From Steromphala cineraria (taxonomy: Eukaryota; Mollusca; Gastropoda; Trochida; Trochidae), in the NCBI GenBank assembly GCA_916613615.1, contig OU744736.1, positions 9,993,724-10,057,723 on the forward strand: 64,000 nt of DNA, written 5' to 3'. How positions within the stretch are numbered: position 1 is the first letter of the stretch; the number at the start of each line of letters is the position of its first letter. This document shows positions 37,772 through 52,700 of this stretch, piece by piece. Under the pieces are notes generated by a model. The model saw only the letters and a program-made list of their open reading frames with translations, was not told where the DNA came from and did not search any database. The translations under genes and the position numbers were made by a program.

Positions 37772-40700
37772 CTACACGTATGAGTCAGAAACGGTTTCAT
37801 TTTGTCTCTGCAATTTCAATGTGGTTTTCCTCAAAGATTGATCGATATTTGGCCAGTAGATATCGTCCCTGGAGCGAGTTCTTGAAGAGGAACTCTCATA
37901 ACCTCCCTCGTAGTAACGACCGTTAAAGTTTGCGTTACGGACACACGTTGAAAACCACCATCCACAGTGAAACTTTCGTGCACAGTTTTCGCGCATGCGC
38001 GGTGCAATGTGATCGTAAGTCAAAAACGGCCCAGCATGAACCCTTAGCCCACTTCCACCAAAACCCGTATAAGAAAAGTAGTCCTGAGGCACATGTAGAC
38101 GGTAGTGAGTCGTCTCGTTATCCACCCGGAAGTACCTACTCTGAGAAAAGTAGTGCCGACTTGTATCGTCCTCTTCATTTGGATCAACCCAGTCCCACAT
38201 GTCTATACCCAGTTTGTACATACGCTGTGACGTCAACAGATGTATTTTCTCGTTTCCAAGCCAGAATTCCTCTGAAAGGTTCCCGAAACCTTCTTTGTAT
38301 TCCACCCAGGGTTTGTAGAAGTCCGTAGATCCGTTCTGTCTTCTCTGAATGAGGGTCCACACCGAGTCTGGATGAAACTCACACACCACGGAGAAGTGTA
38401 TGGAGGATCCAACCGGTCGAATAGGATAGGTCCCATTGGTGGAGAACCCCATAGACCGGATGTCGTCACAGTCTGAAATAGAAATACAAATGTTAAAGAA
38501 ATAAATTGATATCTGTTTTCGAGAACACATGCAGTTGGTCTATATTTTGACTTAATCAAAGTTTACAAGTTCACACTACATCGTACAAGAACCAACACAC
38601 TTCCATAGAGTGAGTGAGTTATTGTTTTACTCCGCTTAGGCAATATTTCAACCATTAGCAGCGACTTCCATAGATGTTCTAATCCTGAATATGAAAATGT
38701 TTGGAGTCTCTGATATCTAATGTAACACATGCAGATACAGCTGGTTATCCAGTTCAATGGATCTTAAAGTTTATATTCCACCTCAATGTTATTATATAGG
38801 GAGCTCTTTGATATACTTAATATCATTACCTATTTTCCCAGCGAGTATCAATAAATAAATGTATACTGTTGTATTAAGAGCCGATTTAACACTAAATTGG
38901 CTTCGGGTTTACATCAAAGGATGCAAGGTGCCCGCAGGTGCTCGTTATTTGTTCTCTTCACCTGTTCTTCATTTAATGAGATTCTTTTGGGTTTGTTTTC
39001 ACCCTCATAACATATATTATGTTCTCAGGTATATTTAGTATAAAGAGACAATACACAGAAGGATTGAACCATAAGACGTAGGAATTAAGAGATCTTCGCG
39101 TGTGGGCTAGGGCGTAAATTATGAAGGCATGTTTTCATCATGGTCAAAATCATTCATTTTATAAAAGATTTCAGTGAAATCAGAGATGTTCAAAACTTTT
39201 TTCTGTCTTCTAAAATCTTACATAAGAAACTTCTTAGCAAACCATCGATGTCAAAATGTGGATTTTTAGTTATGGTTTGAAAATCAGGAAATCCAATATG
39301 CATTATATGGGAAGATTGTTCGATATATCCAAAATTTGAGTTTGCAAAATATTTTATTAACTAATCTTTTTAGAAGGCATTTTGTTGCTCATTACGACAG
39401 ATTTCAATTAAACAAATTCTCGTTCGTTTGTTGTTCATGTAGCATCAAAAACATTAACAATGCCATTTAACCGATGGAGACGTACAACAATTCAAATCAA
39501 AATTAGGCGAGAAATGAAGACCCCAACTAAGTCATAAGGAACTAAGCTTACTTCGTGCAATCTCCATATATGGTTTGCTCGCGACCATTTTGTATGTAAT
39601 GCACCCATCGCCGGACATGGTTATTACACTAAAGATGACGACTACCTACATAACTTGTCCTTCATTATATAGTCACAACTTTAGGAATGTCTATCAGAGG
39701 ATATTATCGTACGCGCATGCATGAAATGTAAACAGCATGCTCTCCTACGCAATATCAATTTCAAAATAAGTAAACACGAAATCACTGCTTTCTTTGAAGT
39801 CTCTTGATACTTGTTGCAGCGATTTTATCTTAACCTAAATATTGGCATCTAATTTGTAATACATGTCCAATCTCCAAGATCTATCATTCAAGAGATACAA
39901 ATTTCCTAACTGAATCAAGGCGAAATCTTAACGATATCGTATTCTAAATGAACTGTATTTTCTAGGAGTATAAATTACGTTAATGAACGCTTCGAACGAA
40001 CTTGTAGCATTTGAAAAATGTATATAAGAATGTTCTCACGAATAGAGATATCAATCTGCAGACAATCTGCCGACAAGGAACCGCCACTTAGTGCAGAAAT
40101 GTGAGGGATCTAATTGTTGATGTCACAAGGTATGAAATTCTGAAACTATTTCAAAACTTTAACGTCAATGCAACATTCGCAACGTTCTTAATCATACCAG
40201 CGTACGTCTTTGTATTTTGTCTTAGTCTAAAGTTAATACCATAACAGCAAAAGTTTTACATACCATGCTTTGTTGAACATTGTGTCTTATTTTTCCCATA
40301 ACCTTTTGTTACTCTGTGTAGGCTACTTTATAAACTTATTTAGAAAGAAAATGAAGCTCACTTAAAATCAAATATTAACATAACTGTTTTATTTTATAGA
40401 TTAAGTTTCTATGAACGTATCTACGTTTTTCGCTGAATTTTAGAATGGTGTACACAGCAACACCTCCGGGTAAGTACCTACAAATTGAACACTTTTGCTT
40501 TTAATCACAAATATATTGTATTTATTCAAACTCTTTGAAACCTGCAACATTTATTTAAACGCACTTTATAAACATAAAAGCAATATTTAATGTATACTTT
40601 ATCTATATTTATATACACATCCCATGTAAGAGTAAGTACAACAGGGCCGGATAAGTACCTACATATGGAGTAGTCGTGTTTACACCTGGCGCGTTCATGT

Positions 40701-43700
40701 ACACCACCTTTATGGAGGCAAGTGTGATCTACTTCTCATAACGTCCTACCTGTTCGAGCACCTGCAGGGCTCGTCTCAAAACTGGTATGATATGAAAATA
40801 TATAAACCAAGAAGGTCCAATTAAGTCAATAAGTCGACAATCCGTATTATAGAACAGATATTATCCATTGATAAGAAAACGATTATAATGATCATCATGA
40901 GTCATCATCCCCATCCATATTGTCATCATCAGCAACATAAACATCATGATCATGACCATCGTCATCGTCGTCGTCATCAACCATATTGTCATCAACAGCA
41001 ACATAAACGTCATACTCACTAGGTCATAATCATTATCATCGTCTCAATCATCATCCAAATCCATATTATCATTATCAGCCACATAAACATTATCATCATA
41101 ATCGTCATAGTCAATATTCTTTTTATCATCAGCGACATAAACATAATCATAATCATTGTCATCCTGTAATCCAGGCGTCTTTATTTCTTTCGCTTCTCTT
41201 CGAAATAGAGAAGCGAAAGAAATAAAGACGCCTGGATTACAGGATGAATCATTGTCGTCATTGTCATAATCATTAAGGAGAAGGTATTTTAAGTTGGAGA
41301 ACTTGTTCCTCATCCTTTTCATCATGAATAAAATATGTCCATTTTATCATCATAACCATCGTCGTCATCATCATCAACCTCAGGTTTATCCTTATTTAGA
41401 GGGTCAGTGAAAAGAATGTTATAAACCAATGCTTCAATGAGTTCGTTAAAATTGCATAGGACATCAACTAAATGTAAAGGTCATAGTTTACACTGTAAAA
41501 TTACAAAGTCACACTTCAATTTCAAGTACAATCACATTAATTGTTTAACGAAATTGAAGTGAATTTTATTTCAACCTAACATTGTTCAACAGCCAATGCA
41601 ATTGCATTTTTCTCATTTTATGGTAAGCTGACGAGAAAAGAGTGGTTCTCAAGCAGTAAACACCATCTTCTATCACAAACGTATTTAGAGACAATTCCAG
41701 ATTCCCCTATGAAAGAGGGAACGTGTTATTTGGCTGGATAGATTCCACGATAGCTAGATCCTGATACGACCCCCGAAGTAATCCGCCAGATTCTCAGAGG
41801 GATGTCGACATTAATTGGCCACTGGAATCCACGTGACTGTCTTAACGGCTTAATTGCAGGCTCGTGCTGCACGTGCAAAACCAGACACAGGGTGCGAACT
41901 GTCTGTCATCCGTTGAAGGTTTGAAATCGACACTTGTTTGACGTGAGGAAATGATAAACGTGTATGGAGTATATGAGTTACCGTTTTACGCCGCTTGGGC
42001 AATATTTCAGCCATTAGCGGCGTACGTGTATTGACAAAGTACCTACCATGCAATAGTAGATGCAATATGTATATGTAGTTTACATGTTTTACAGTGGTGA
42101 GAACAATTGTCTATTTGTCGGTCTGTAATTGATATAATATTTGATTTTAACTGAAACGAAATAATCATTTGTTATGCAACACTGAATTGTACTTTTAATA
42201 TTTGAAATTCATTTATTATCAATGGAAACGAAATCATACGGAATATTCAAATTTTAGATAGTTTCATGGTCCTCATTATAATATTTATTCTAACATGTTT
42301 CAATCCCTATGTTTTGCTATACGATATAACTGTATTAACGCGTTACGGTAAAAGGAAAGAATTTCCTTTAACAACTTCGTCATTACATGTTCATGTTATT
42401 TAATATTTCTCATTATCAATACGTCTGAACAATTAATCGTTAAAAACTAATGATATAAGGTATATCTTTCTCTCCCACTGCCTGTAACCTTCAAATACCA
42501 AAATATTTTCTTTGGGTTTAAAAGATGAGCGCTTCCATTTGAAATATATCACACAATAATTAACTCTTCGGTGTAAGTTTGACATCAGTTGCAACAAAGT
42601 TTAAAAGGCATACAAAAACAGTCAATGTATGATGGAACTTGAAAGACCCCGACAAGAAAATAATTGCTGTTAAATGGTGGAGAAAATACACTTCGTTGAA
42701 TGCACAAGGCGGAATAACATAAATCGTTTCCTTTCGACAATTCCAGTAAATTGGATGAAGAGCATCATTCTAGTTGTTCCCAGATGGGCGAGAAATGCAA
42801 CGCTTAAACGCATCCACCGTATCTGTCGTTTACTCCATTATGAGGGATCAGAGTAGAGCGAGAAGGGGTTACAGCGCATTAAGAGGGATCAAATACAGAT
42901 TAGCACACTTTGTCATAGAAGCTTAGGTCGGAATTGGTATCATTTCAAGCGAAATGTTATTTACAAAATGGAAATCAAATGGTAGTCAAACTTTGTACAA
43001 ATCTTCGTCAAATCTAATGACATAGTACATCATGAGGTCCTAAAGTTATTCGACAAGTGCATTGTCATTTCACAGAAGCTCGGTTTAACATAAAGTACGC
43101 AACCAATTCAACCGTATATAATCGTTCAATATGAAAAAACCCGTCTTTTAGTGGCATTATGAGCCGATCAATTAATTCTTAACAGATGTCAATTGAGCCG
43201 ATTAATTAATTCTTAACAGATGTCAATTGATTATAAACAATGTCATTTCATCTATACCGAAATTCTTGTTTCATCTACAAAAAAACAGTTTAGCTTTTCA
43301 CAGTATTTTGTTTGTCCAGCGAGACACAAGATTAGTGATTAGTGAACGATGGTGAAGCTACTTTGCGTAGTTTGGGCAGGTAATGAGAGAATAGACCTGA
43401 GTCATTCTAGGACACCAGAACTGTTTCCTTTTGGATGCAAACATTACAACTCAAAATCTTTCCTTTTTTGTATGTAAACCTGTAAATCTGTGAGAGGATT
43501 TGGTAAGGCGTTTCAGTAAACCTTAATGAAAATGGTTTAAAACTTTGTAGAAATAAATGTCGATGTGCCTTTAACTCGTTTTGTCATGGTAAGAAAAGAT
43601 ATCTATTTTCTCCTGATTCACAATGTAATGTTCTTGTTCTTTACATCGTTGAATTAATAGCTGTGGTACAGATAATTGATCCCAGAAACAATCTATAACG

Positions 43701-46700
43701 TTACATGCTTTGCATTCTTCATTTTACGCAGAAGGATATGCCCTCACGGTGCATCTGACGAACACATGTCTCACATCCCCCGAAAACCAAAGCATGGAAT
43801 TGCAAATCTAACATTTGAATTCCTTCCCTTAATAATTAAATTGTCATTTGAGCTTATGAATGTATTGGACAACGTTTTCACTATGGAAAGGAATGTGTGC
43901 CAAAATGAAACCATGTCGTTCCCAACTATGTCATGTTGTTCAGTTTTATACGTATAAGAAATTGTACAATCATTTATAACATGAATATCCCCGATAGGAC
44001 TTTCCATTTAGGTGTTTAAGATTTACAATAATTTGAATCTCCTGTCCTTAATATTTTGCCATTTTTGATGGAATTGTTGTATTTCTTATGTATAAATAAT
44101 TAAAATATAAATATATTCATCTTGTTTCATAGATAAAATGCCCATCTTCGTCATCTATCATTCCACATTGCAAAAAGAGTAATGATAACTTAAAAGCATC
44201 GGCGTACTTGCTTTTCCTTTGATTTTGTGCATGGTAGATATTAAATGAAAACCAAAACGCCTACTTTCCTTGGATGTTATTGAGAACACAAAGGAAAGAA
44301 AATGTCCAATTACATATGACGTTGATTGCATAATACTTTTGTGGCTTGCAAAAACATTATAAACATTTGAACGAAGCTAAAACTAACAGTTTTAACGTTT
44401 AATGTCATGGATAACGTACAAAGAACAAAAGAAGATTTGTAATTAAAAGATAAAGGCATTTATAATTGTCCCTTGAAATCTTTTATTTAACATTGGGCGA
44501 TTTAATTTTATCAAAACAACATTCAGGAGAAGCAATCTGTGATAAGAACTGACACAACAGATGCCGCACGTCTTATTTGAAAGCCGAAAAATGACTCGGG
44601 TAAGTTCGGGTCATCTCGTTGTACCTCGGGTCATGTGGGAGTTAAGTCTCATTAGCACCCATTGTTCTTGACATCCGGTAACTCAAAGTTTGACCTTTTC
44701 AGAGATAACCTTGAACTGCAAGCGTCAATGGAAACAGTGTAACTTCGTCAAACAAAGATAAGGACATGTTATCGTCATTTATGTGGTGTATGGGTTGGTG
44801 AATAGGTGATAATGATGTGGCCGTTCTAATAAGATTGTGTTATTCCATAGATATCAACATGACATATCTCATATACTGTTCTCCTCTTTGAATGTTCAAT
44901 GTTCTACGACACTGGTGATGATCGTTTTGTGATTTGTATCCAATGCTTGTTAGTGTAAAATAATTTTGTATGCATACGAGGCATTATTGACCGTAGACAG
45001 CCTATGTTATCTTCCTGGAAAGAATGTTAAGAATTTTGTGAAAAAGAAAACATTCTAATCATTTTTTTCAAGACTTTTACGAGTGCGTCCATAAAGCGAT
45101 CCGGAAATTAAATTTAACTCGTATCTCGTATCAAAAGCCATGATAAAAAAGCTTGGAGAAGATCGACATTCGAAAAGTTGGAAGGTTCCGAAATCATAAC
45201 ACTTGACGTTTCAATGTCTGTAATACAGTTTGAAAACTTTATCTATACCAAAAGATGAAGGTCTCCTCAGTTCCATTGTATTTGCTTTTTGGGTACCTTT
45301 AGACTAAAATATAGTCCCCGAAAAGAAGAGTTCATGGCTAAATTTATCAATATAATACTTCTAAAAAAAACAACCTAACTTCAGGCTGATGAAACTAGAC
45401 TAAAGATGACTCCTTTAATGTTTTTCTTTAGGGCCTTGATAACAGACTAGTATACCCGTAGCCTTTTCATACAAAGGTCTGCACTAGTCTAGGCTTTCAC
45501 GTACACAGCAAGAGAGCTTTGAGATATGCAACTGGGAGATACATTTCTAAGAACAGGCGACCAAAATATAGTGGCCCAACAGTTGATGCGATGTCAATTT
45601 CGTGCATTCAGGTCTTGTGCCCAAAACTACCTTTATAATGTGTATCTTGGACTTTAACGCTTTTCTGCATCATACATGAACGTAGTACAATTACATTAAA
45701 GAGTCTTCAAAAGTCACTTTTAGAAAAGATTCAAAGGAAAGAAATTGAGCCTCACTGCAACACATGCTTGCCCTTTTCATTCCACGGAGAACTATTTTGT
45801 TTGGCGTAATGGTATTGCCCAATGCCTCGGTAATGTGGCAGATCTGGCAACTTGTTGAATGCGATGTTTGTAAAGAAAACATGACGATGGTATCACGTAA
45901 TGTTAGTTGGCTCGGGTGCTCAGTACATGCGGGGAGTGATTTTTGTATCTCCTTATATTGTAGACTTTCACTCTGCCCAAAACCATTTCTTCTCCTTTGT
46001 ATAATCCGTGATCCGTACTTAGGGTTTAATCTATTTTGATACATCATCCACACAGCATTTGAAGATGACCGATCGGCCATTTAACATTGTTTTCTATATA
46101 GGAAGCCAAGTCGTTTTTCGTAACATCATTATTTTGTAAAAGTCCTTTGACCCACGTTGAATATAAAATAAATAAAACAATATATAAATTTATATAAAAA
46201 ATAAAAAAAAATAAAAAATATATATGATTATACATTATTGGCACAAATTACAGTCATGTATATTAAACACGGAATAATTTGCTTCCCTTGTGTAATAAGA
46301 AGTGTTTGCAAGTAAACAAATAGCATATGATAAGATGTATAAAAAGTATTGCATAGCGTCATTATATGTAATGTTTTTGAATACTTACAGTGCAATTCAT
46401 GCTTAATATTACAGAATAAAAACCAAAAGAAATTCAGTTTCCACAAAGTTATCACTTCACTTGTAATAAAGTCTTCGAAGACGATCAAATCTACCAGTAT
46501 TCCTTAACATAATTAAATCTCATCGTTATTGTAGATGTCAAGGAGTTATTGAATTATAAAAAACTTACAAATATAAAATACAAAAACAAATTTCGATTTC
46601 TCCTCTTGTGAATATGGGAAATGAATCTATCATGTCTCCACAGTAATATTCTAAACCTTGCATGTTTTGGCTAATAACAATTTAAATTGTCTTCATTACT

Positions 46701-49700
46701 AAAATTATTTGCTACTTGAGTGAACATAAAGCAAGGAACATTTATGCAGTTCAGACAATACTACATGTACTTGACAGTCATCATCAGCTCCAATATGAAA
46801 TAATGTTCCTCATTAACAACACCAATGCTTTTCACACAAAACAAATCCATAACTGAACAAGATATCTTTCTACCAACCTAATATGAAAAACTAAACACAA
46901 TATAACACTGTTTATGGTATAGCTATCCTATTTAAAGTGAAAAGTTGGTGGATAATAACCAGCAGTAACTTACACGTCTACCTATCCTATACTTATGAGT
47001 CTAGTAGAGTCCTGTTTTGGTAAGTCTGGAAGATTGAAAGTCAGGCTATACTTGTGGCAGCAGTTGTGTAAACACATAGACGAAAGATTACGAGTAAACA
47101 TACCTTTGCGCTAAATCTTGCGTGAAAATTATGTCAACAATCTGGCATACCAAACTATGTGTAGGATATGGTCCGAAAAGTCTCCATTAGTTTGGCACGA
47201 GGGACTTGTCTTAGGCCGTTAGGCCGTGGACTAGTCCCACGTGTCAAACTAATGGAGACTTTGAGGACCATATCTAACTTAAAGCAAAGTCACTGTCAAC
47301 TATTGGAGCTTGAGTGGTTAAAGGGTTTGAAAACTGCTTTTTTTGTATCGCTCAAACTCAACTCCACGTGGTAAACTATTGGAGGGCTATCCTGCTTTAT
47401 TAGCCTTAACTTTACGTGCAACATGGCATTTCACATTTACACCTGACAGGTAAACATATGGTTAGCGAAGATGATAAACTTTTAATTACACAGTTTTCCA
47501 AGTTCATTTGATGTTGATATTAATTAAGATTTTGAATATTTGACTGACCGCCCCGAACAACGTTTTGATGCTGTAGTGTATGTTGTGTACACTTTGCTCT
47601 GCGGGTTGACGACAAAAACCGGAATCTGCGGGTCGACCCCAACTCACAGTTTACTTTTGTCTCAGAATCGTTAGAAGGTAATTCATTAAAAATGTATTAC
47701 ATATTTCGTACATTGATTTGATTAATTGAAACAACTTAAATTCCTTTTTCTTACACAAAATGAATTAAAGGTGTTCACAAAAAATGCCCACCAATGTATT
47801 TTATGTGAATCTTCATACTTTATCCTCTGACTATGGATGATTGGTTTGTGTAATGAGACACTGTCAAAATAATACATTTAGTATTAACTTACAATTATCA
47901 GTAAAACATTTGAAATATTAAATTATCAAAAAACGTGCTACTGCCCCTTTAAGATATGATAACTATTTTTTATTTCTGTGAATATTTTGATCAACTGGAG
48001 TTTTGTCAAAACTACTCTTATCTAGTAAGATTGATAAACTGGTTAAACGTTAAATAAGGCTTTATGTGGGTGACTATGTTTAAGTACACAAAGGATGTTT
48101 CGAAAGAGAGGAACATTCACAAAGAAGGCAATAATGATACGGAAACAGAACAACCAGAAAGGAGTCTACGGCCTAAGAAAAATTACATGTTACTCAGGTA
48201 ATATATTTCATAGTCCTAGATAATTGGGTACTGCTCTATATGTATATCTGGGGGAAAAAACGTTCTTGATTTATTTTGCTTGTTTACATAATATATCTTT
48301 AATGATACGGCAAGATTGAACATGCTGTTTGCATCAACATTTCATTCTATTGATGTGAACATAGTTCCAAATAATCAATCTGCAGAAAAGTATGAAGATT
48401 ACACATTCATAAAAATACCATGTGGTCATTTGTTACTCGGGGCTTTTGCATGTTGTTTTGTTTACTAGCTATGACCAAATACATTATTATTCATACATTG
48501 CGAAGTTTTCGATTGAATAAAAAGTTGGATATGCATGAAAATCTTGTACTTTATATCTGCTTTCTGTTACCTTGGAATTTCTCTAAATATTGAATTGATC
48601 ACTTTACACGTTGAAGAAGATATGTTTGTTTTGGAAATCATCTTTCCTTTAAACTTCTATTCTTAAAAATACCGTTTCTTTTCAGGCCTGTTTCTGAAAT
48701 GTGACAATTGCAAGCATTGTATCTTCGGACGCATCTGTATGTGAAGTAGGATGTATAGAGACATCTTCAGAGTTGGAGGACCGTGTCAGCGAAGTACTAG
48801 ATGCCCCTTTACGTCAGTCGTCATGGAATACCACGATGAAAAGGAATATTTAACTTGATTTGGACCATGGATGGAACCATTGTGAACATTTCATCCTGAA
48901 TAAATTTTTGATTTCTGTTTTGTTCTTATTTTCGTCTCAGATGAACATGGTATGAAATTAATCTTTTGAAATGAAATTAAACAACGGTTACGTTTGGGCG
49001 ATAAACTCACAACTACGACACACAGTACTATTGGAGGTTGAACATTAGTTGGAAACTAATGGAGGGGAAACAGACAATACATAACTTATTGGAGACATCC
49101 ATACAATCATATCATGACGCATAAATACTAATGTTTCCACAACTTTGTTTTAAGATTCGGATATTATCAAAGACGACGTTGTCGAGAAACTTTAAGGTAG
49201 TGTTCAGTTTTTTACACTTTTCAAATGATTGTCTCAGGAAAAAATAATTTTTGCTGTTATCTCATTAAAACCAAATGTACCTTTAAAGGGGCAGTAGCAC
49301 GTTTTAGGGGGAAAATAGGGTGGTGTCAGGAAATTGAAAATTAATGGTTCCAATTGAAAGACAGTGTATTTAAACTAAATGGAACAGTAATAATTCAAAT
49401 ATATAACGTGAGGTTTAGCCATGCGATTCCTTTTTCTTACACAAAATGAATTAAAGGTGTTCACATTAAATGGCCGCCAATGAATTTTATGATAATCTTC
49501 ATACTTTGTCCTCTGACTATGGATGATTGGTTTGTGTAATGCGATTTTTTAACACTGTCAAAATAATACCTTTAGCATTAGCTTGCAAATATCAGTTAAA
49601 ATTTTAAAATATAAAATTATCAAAAAACATGCTACTGCCCCTTTAAAGACGAGTAACGATTTTGAATATTCCTATGAATACTTAAACCTTCGTGAAATTT

Positions 49701-52700
49701 AGTTTTCATCAATAGGACTCGCTTTAACTAAATACACGAACAACATCTCAAACGCTAATCCCTTTTAAGAAAGTACAAACATGGGGGCTATATGATGAAC
49801 ACATCTTTTTTGTTTCTCTGGATGTTTTGTAACATAAAACCCTGGTAATGTGTGCGATATTTTAGAGTTTTTTCCTGGGTTTATCTACTCTTCATCGACC
49901 AGAACCAATAGGAAGTGACAGACGGGAGATTTCTCCCATTATAACTGATAGACATCTGGACGTGGATACACATCACTCACTCGGAGGGAGCGGAGGCCAA
50001 ACTCAAAAGGAGAAAAAAACTCTACTTTTTTAGCGTTTTTCATCCTTTTATTTTCCCCTTTTCTTTTCTTTCCAGTTTTACACCTTTTTTAAAGGAAATG
50101 AAAGGGTTTTGACATTTGTAGGTGACTTATACATAAAAAAAACTTGGTGCTACGGCCTCGGGCGTTAAAGTTTTCATATTCAATTGAACATCACACTATG
50201 GCTACTCAGTCTTTCATTTTCATAAAAAATAGTGTGATCTGCTAGACAGATTAAGCAGCAAATGTGTACCGTAAGTGAATAAGAAACAGCCATGAAGGGG
50301 GTAGGACACTAAATGACTGCATTAAGTAGATTTTTTTATAAAATGATTTCAGAGACCGCCAGAAAGTCTATCGCAAGCACCCAGCTGACAATCTTAACAT
50401 GAAGCCATGACTCTGCAAAAACGTTATCAATCAGAGGTCTATTTCACGCCTGGTTTGGTCCAGGTTTACCAAACTTTGGTTGGAACCGAATTCCTGACAA
50501 TGCTCTTCAGACTACAGAGCTTAACACCTGGGCCTCCTAGGATTAATTATGGGAAGGGTGATGGAATGAATCAAAGAAACCTGGAGTTTCGGGAGTCTGT
50601 TTATCCAGATCATTCCAGTTGGCTTCTTTGATGATAGAGGTAATATGCTTTGAACATCGGCTGCGTTTGGGCGTTTGTTCAGTCGATGTTTAACTCTATT
50701 TGACATTTCTGAGAATTGAGTTTACCGGGAACCTGGCTTTATATTGCGGCGTCAAAACGCAACAATTACATAAGGGGATTGAGTACAAGCTATTCGAAAA
50801 GGAGATTTATAAACAAAAGCGTTTACCAATTGAATACACCGAGTGCATTCGATTAATCAGAACATCTGCTATCATTTGATGGCTACGGTATCTCCAATTA
50901 CATGTAAATAAGTACAGTTATAGATTAACATTATAAAAATGGTTACATTTTACATCAATTATTTACACATTTTAAGGGAATTCCATATTTAAAGCATAAT
51001 TGATAAATTAAAGTATTTGCAATGATAAATTAATACAGGAGAATTTCGAATATCAATACTGTTAACTTCATCTTTGTTTTAACATTAAATTAATCATAGA
51101 ACATTTCTCATTACTTATAAAGACGTTGTGATATTTTCAACGCACATTAATATCAATGAAAGAAATTTTGAAATGTAATTGGAGGATGATAAACAAATTT
51201 GTGATACAGCCATACTGTAGTTGAATAGAGATATTCTGTGTAACATCCACAATGACACCGGGTGTATTCATAACCCATTCTCTCAACACATCTCGGAATA
51301 ACTTATCTTTACTCAATGATAACCCTCTGTAGTAAGCGATAACGATGATAACCCCCTAGTGAACGATAACGGTGATAACTCCCTGCACTCGCTCACTCGG
51401 GTACAACAGACTAGCATGTGACACTAAAGAGAATCATTACCATACTGAAAGTGACAATTCAGATAAAATCCAATAGTGATGTATATATACGCGGTGAATA
51501 AACCTTGATAAGTATACTATGAGTCTGACATTGGAATGAGATTTTCAAATCAGTTTCACAATGACAAACTTAATTCAGTTGTATTACCGATGTTCGGACA
51601 ATAAAAATTGTTAAATATCATACGTAATGTACGGATTGTTTTAATTGGAGATCCTTTGAAATGGTAACAATAACTCAAAAGTAAAGTGCGATATAAGAAC
51701 GGTGATCTGATTGCGTTTAACACAGGATGCTTCATATTGTAAGTAATTGTCTTATTATACAGTCGAACTTGTATAAACGGACATCTCCCTTGGACGGTCA
51801 CTTGCCCAATGCGTCCCCTTGGGTGGCCGCAATAACCACGGGCATAAAATAAACATCTTCTGACTTCGTCTTTGACTTACATGTACAGACTGGCATGTTC
51901 TAAATGTGATAATCGTCTATTATCTTCACTGGGGACATTGAAGGTTAAGCAAACGTTGGTTTTGATGGAATCATCTAATCACATATCACCATATTCACTA
52001 CTATCTGTGACAGATTAAACGGGTTTATGTTATTTGATAAAATCATGCAAATGCATTCTATTAGCGGTTCTCTAAGCTTTCACATTTAAGACACGTTAAG
52101 TCTAATCACGCAACTCAATGAAGTAATTTATCAATTGTGTCACTTGCCCAAAGTTAATTACTTTACTCAGACATGTCTAAGTGAGGTCAGTTTCTTGTAG
52201 AATATCCCATTTCCAGAATGTAAATGAAATCATTGTAAAGCAACATCGCAAAGGTTAAAGTCGCATAAACATACACTGTTGCATGGGCTGCACGTGCAAT
52301 AAATTATATCCTTCTCTTGAACTGGTCTGGGTTGTGATGTCATGTTGTGATTGATGTTCCTGTCAAAACCATCCAGTTTATCTATATTAGGTTTCCATAT
52401 TTAGCATTACAAGTAAGATGAAACTGGTTTGGAATGTTGACATGTTCTAAAGCGAAGACTTATAATTAGCCTCTGAATTGAAATTGTAAATATATTTTAA
52501 AATAGATGTTTTGATGAAATTAAAAGGAGACTGACTTTCCTTTATTAGGCTTTCAAGTCAGCTTAAAGACATATTTAGGCGTATATCTTATTTTATTATA
52601 TAGCTGATATACTATCCGTCTAACCAAAGGGTTTAAATAATATTTGGTTGGAGAAACTCAAATTGACCATTTGGTATATTGGATTGTTAACGTAGGAACA

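Noticed and set aside
41044..41325. Minus-strand 93-codon Asp/Tyr/Asn-rich open frame
   Set aside because: It is a translation of the TCATCA/ATAAACAT microsatellite and the perfect hairpin within it; it has no ATG-proximal signals or family resemblance.
45691..46080. 129-codon minus-strand frame containing IIQRRRNG, with a 91-codon frame on the plus strand
   Set aside because: IQRRRNG resembles the fibrinogen-domain WTVIQRR motif, but nothing else in the frame matches that domain, nucleotide similarity to exon 2 is weak and splice signals are absent. Probably chance.
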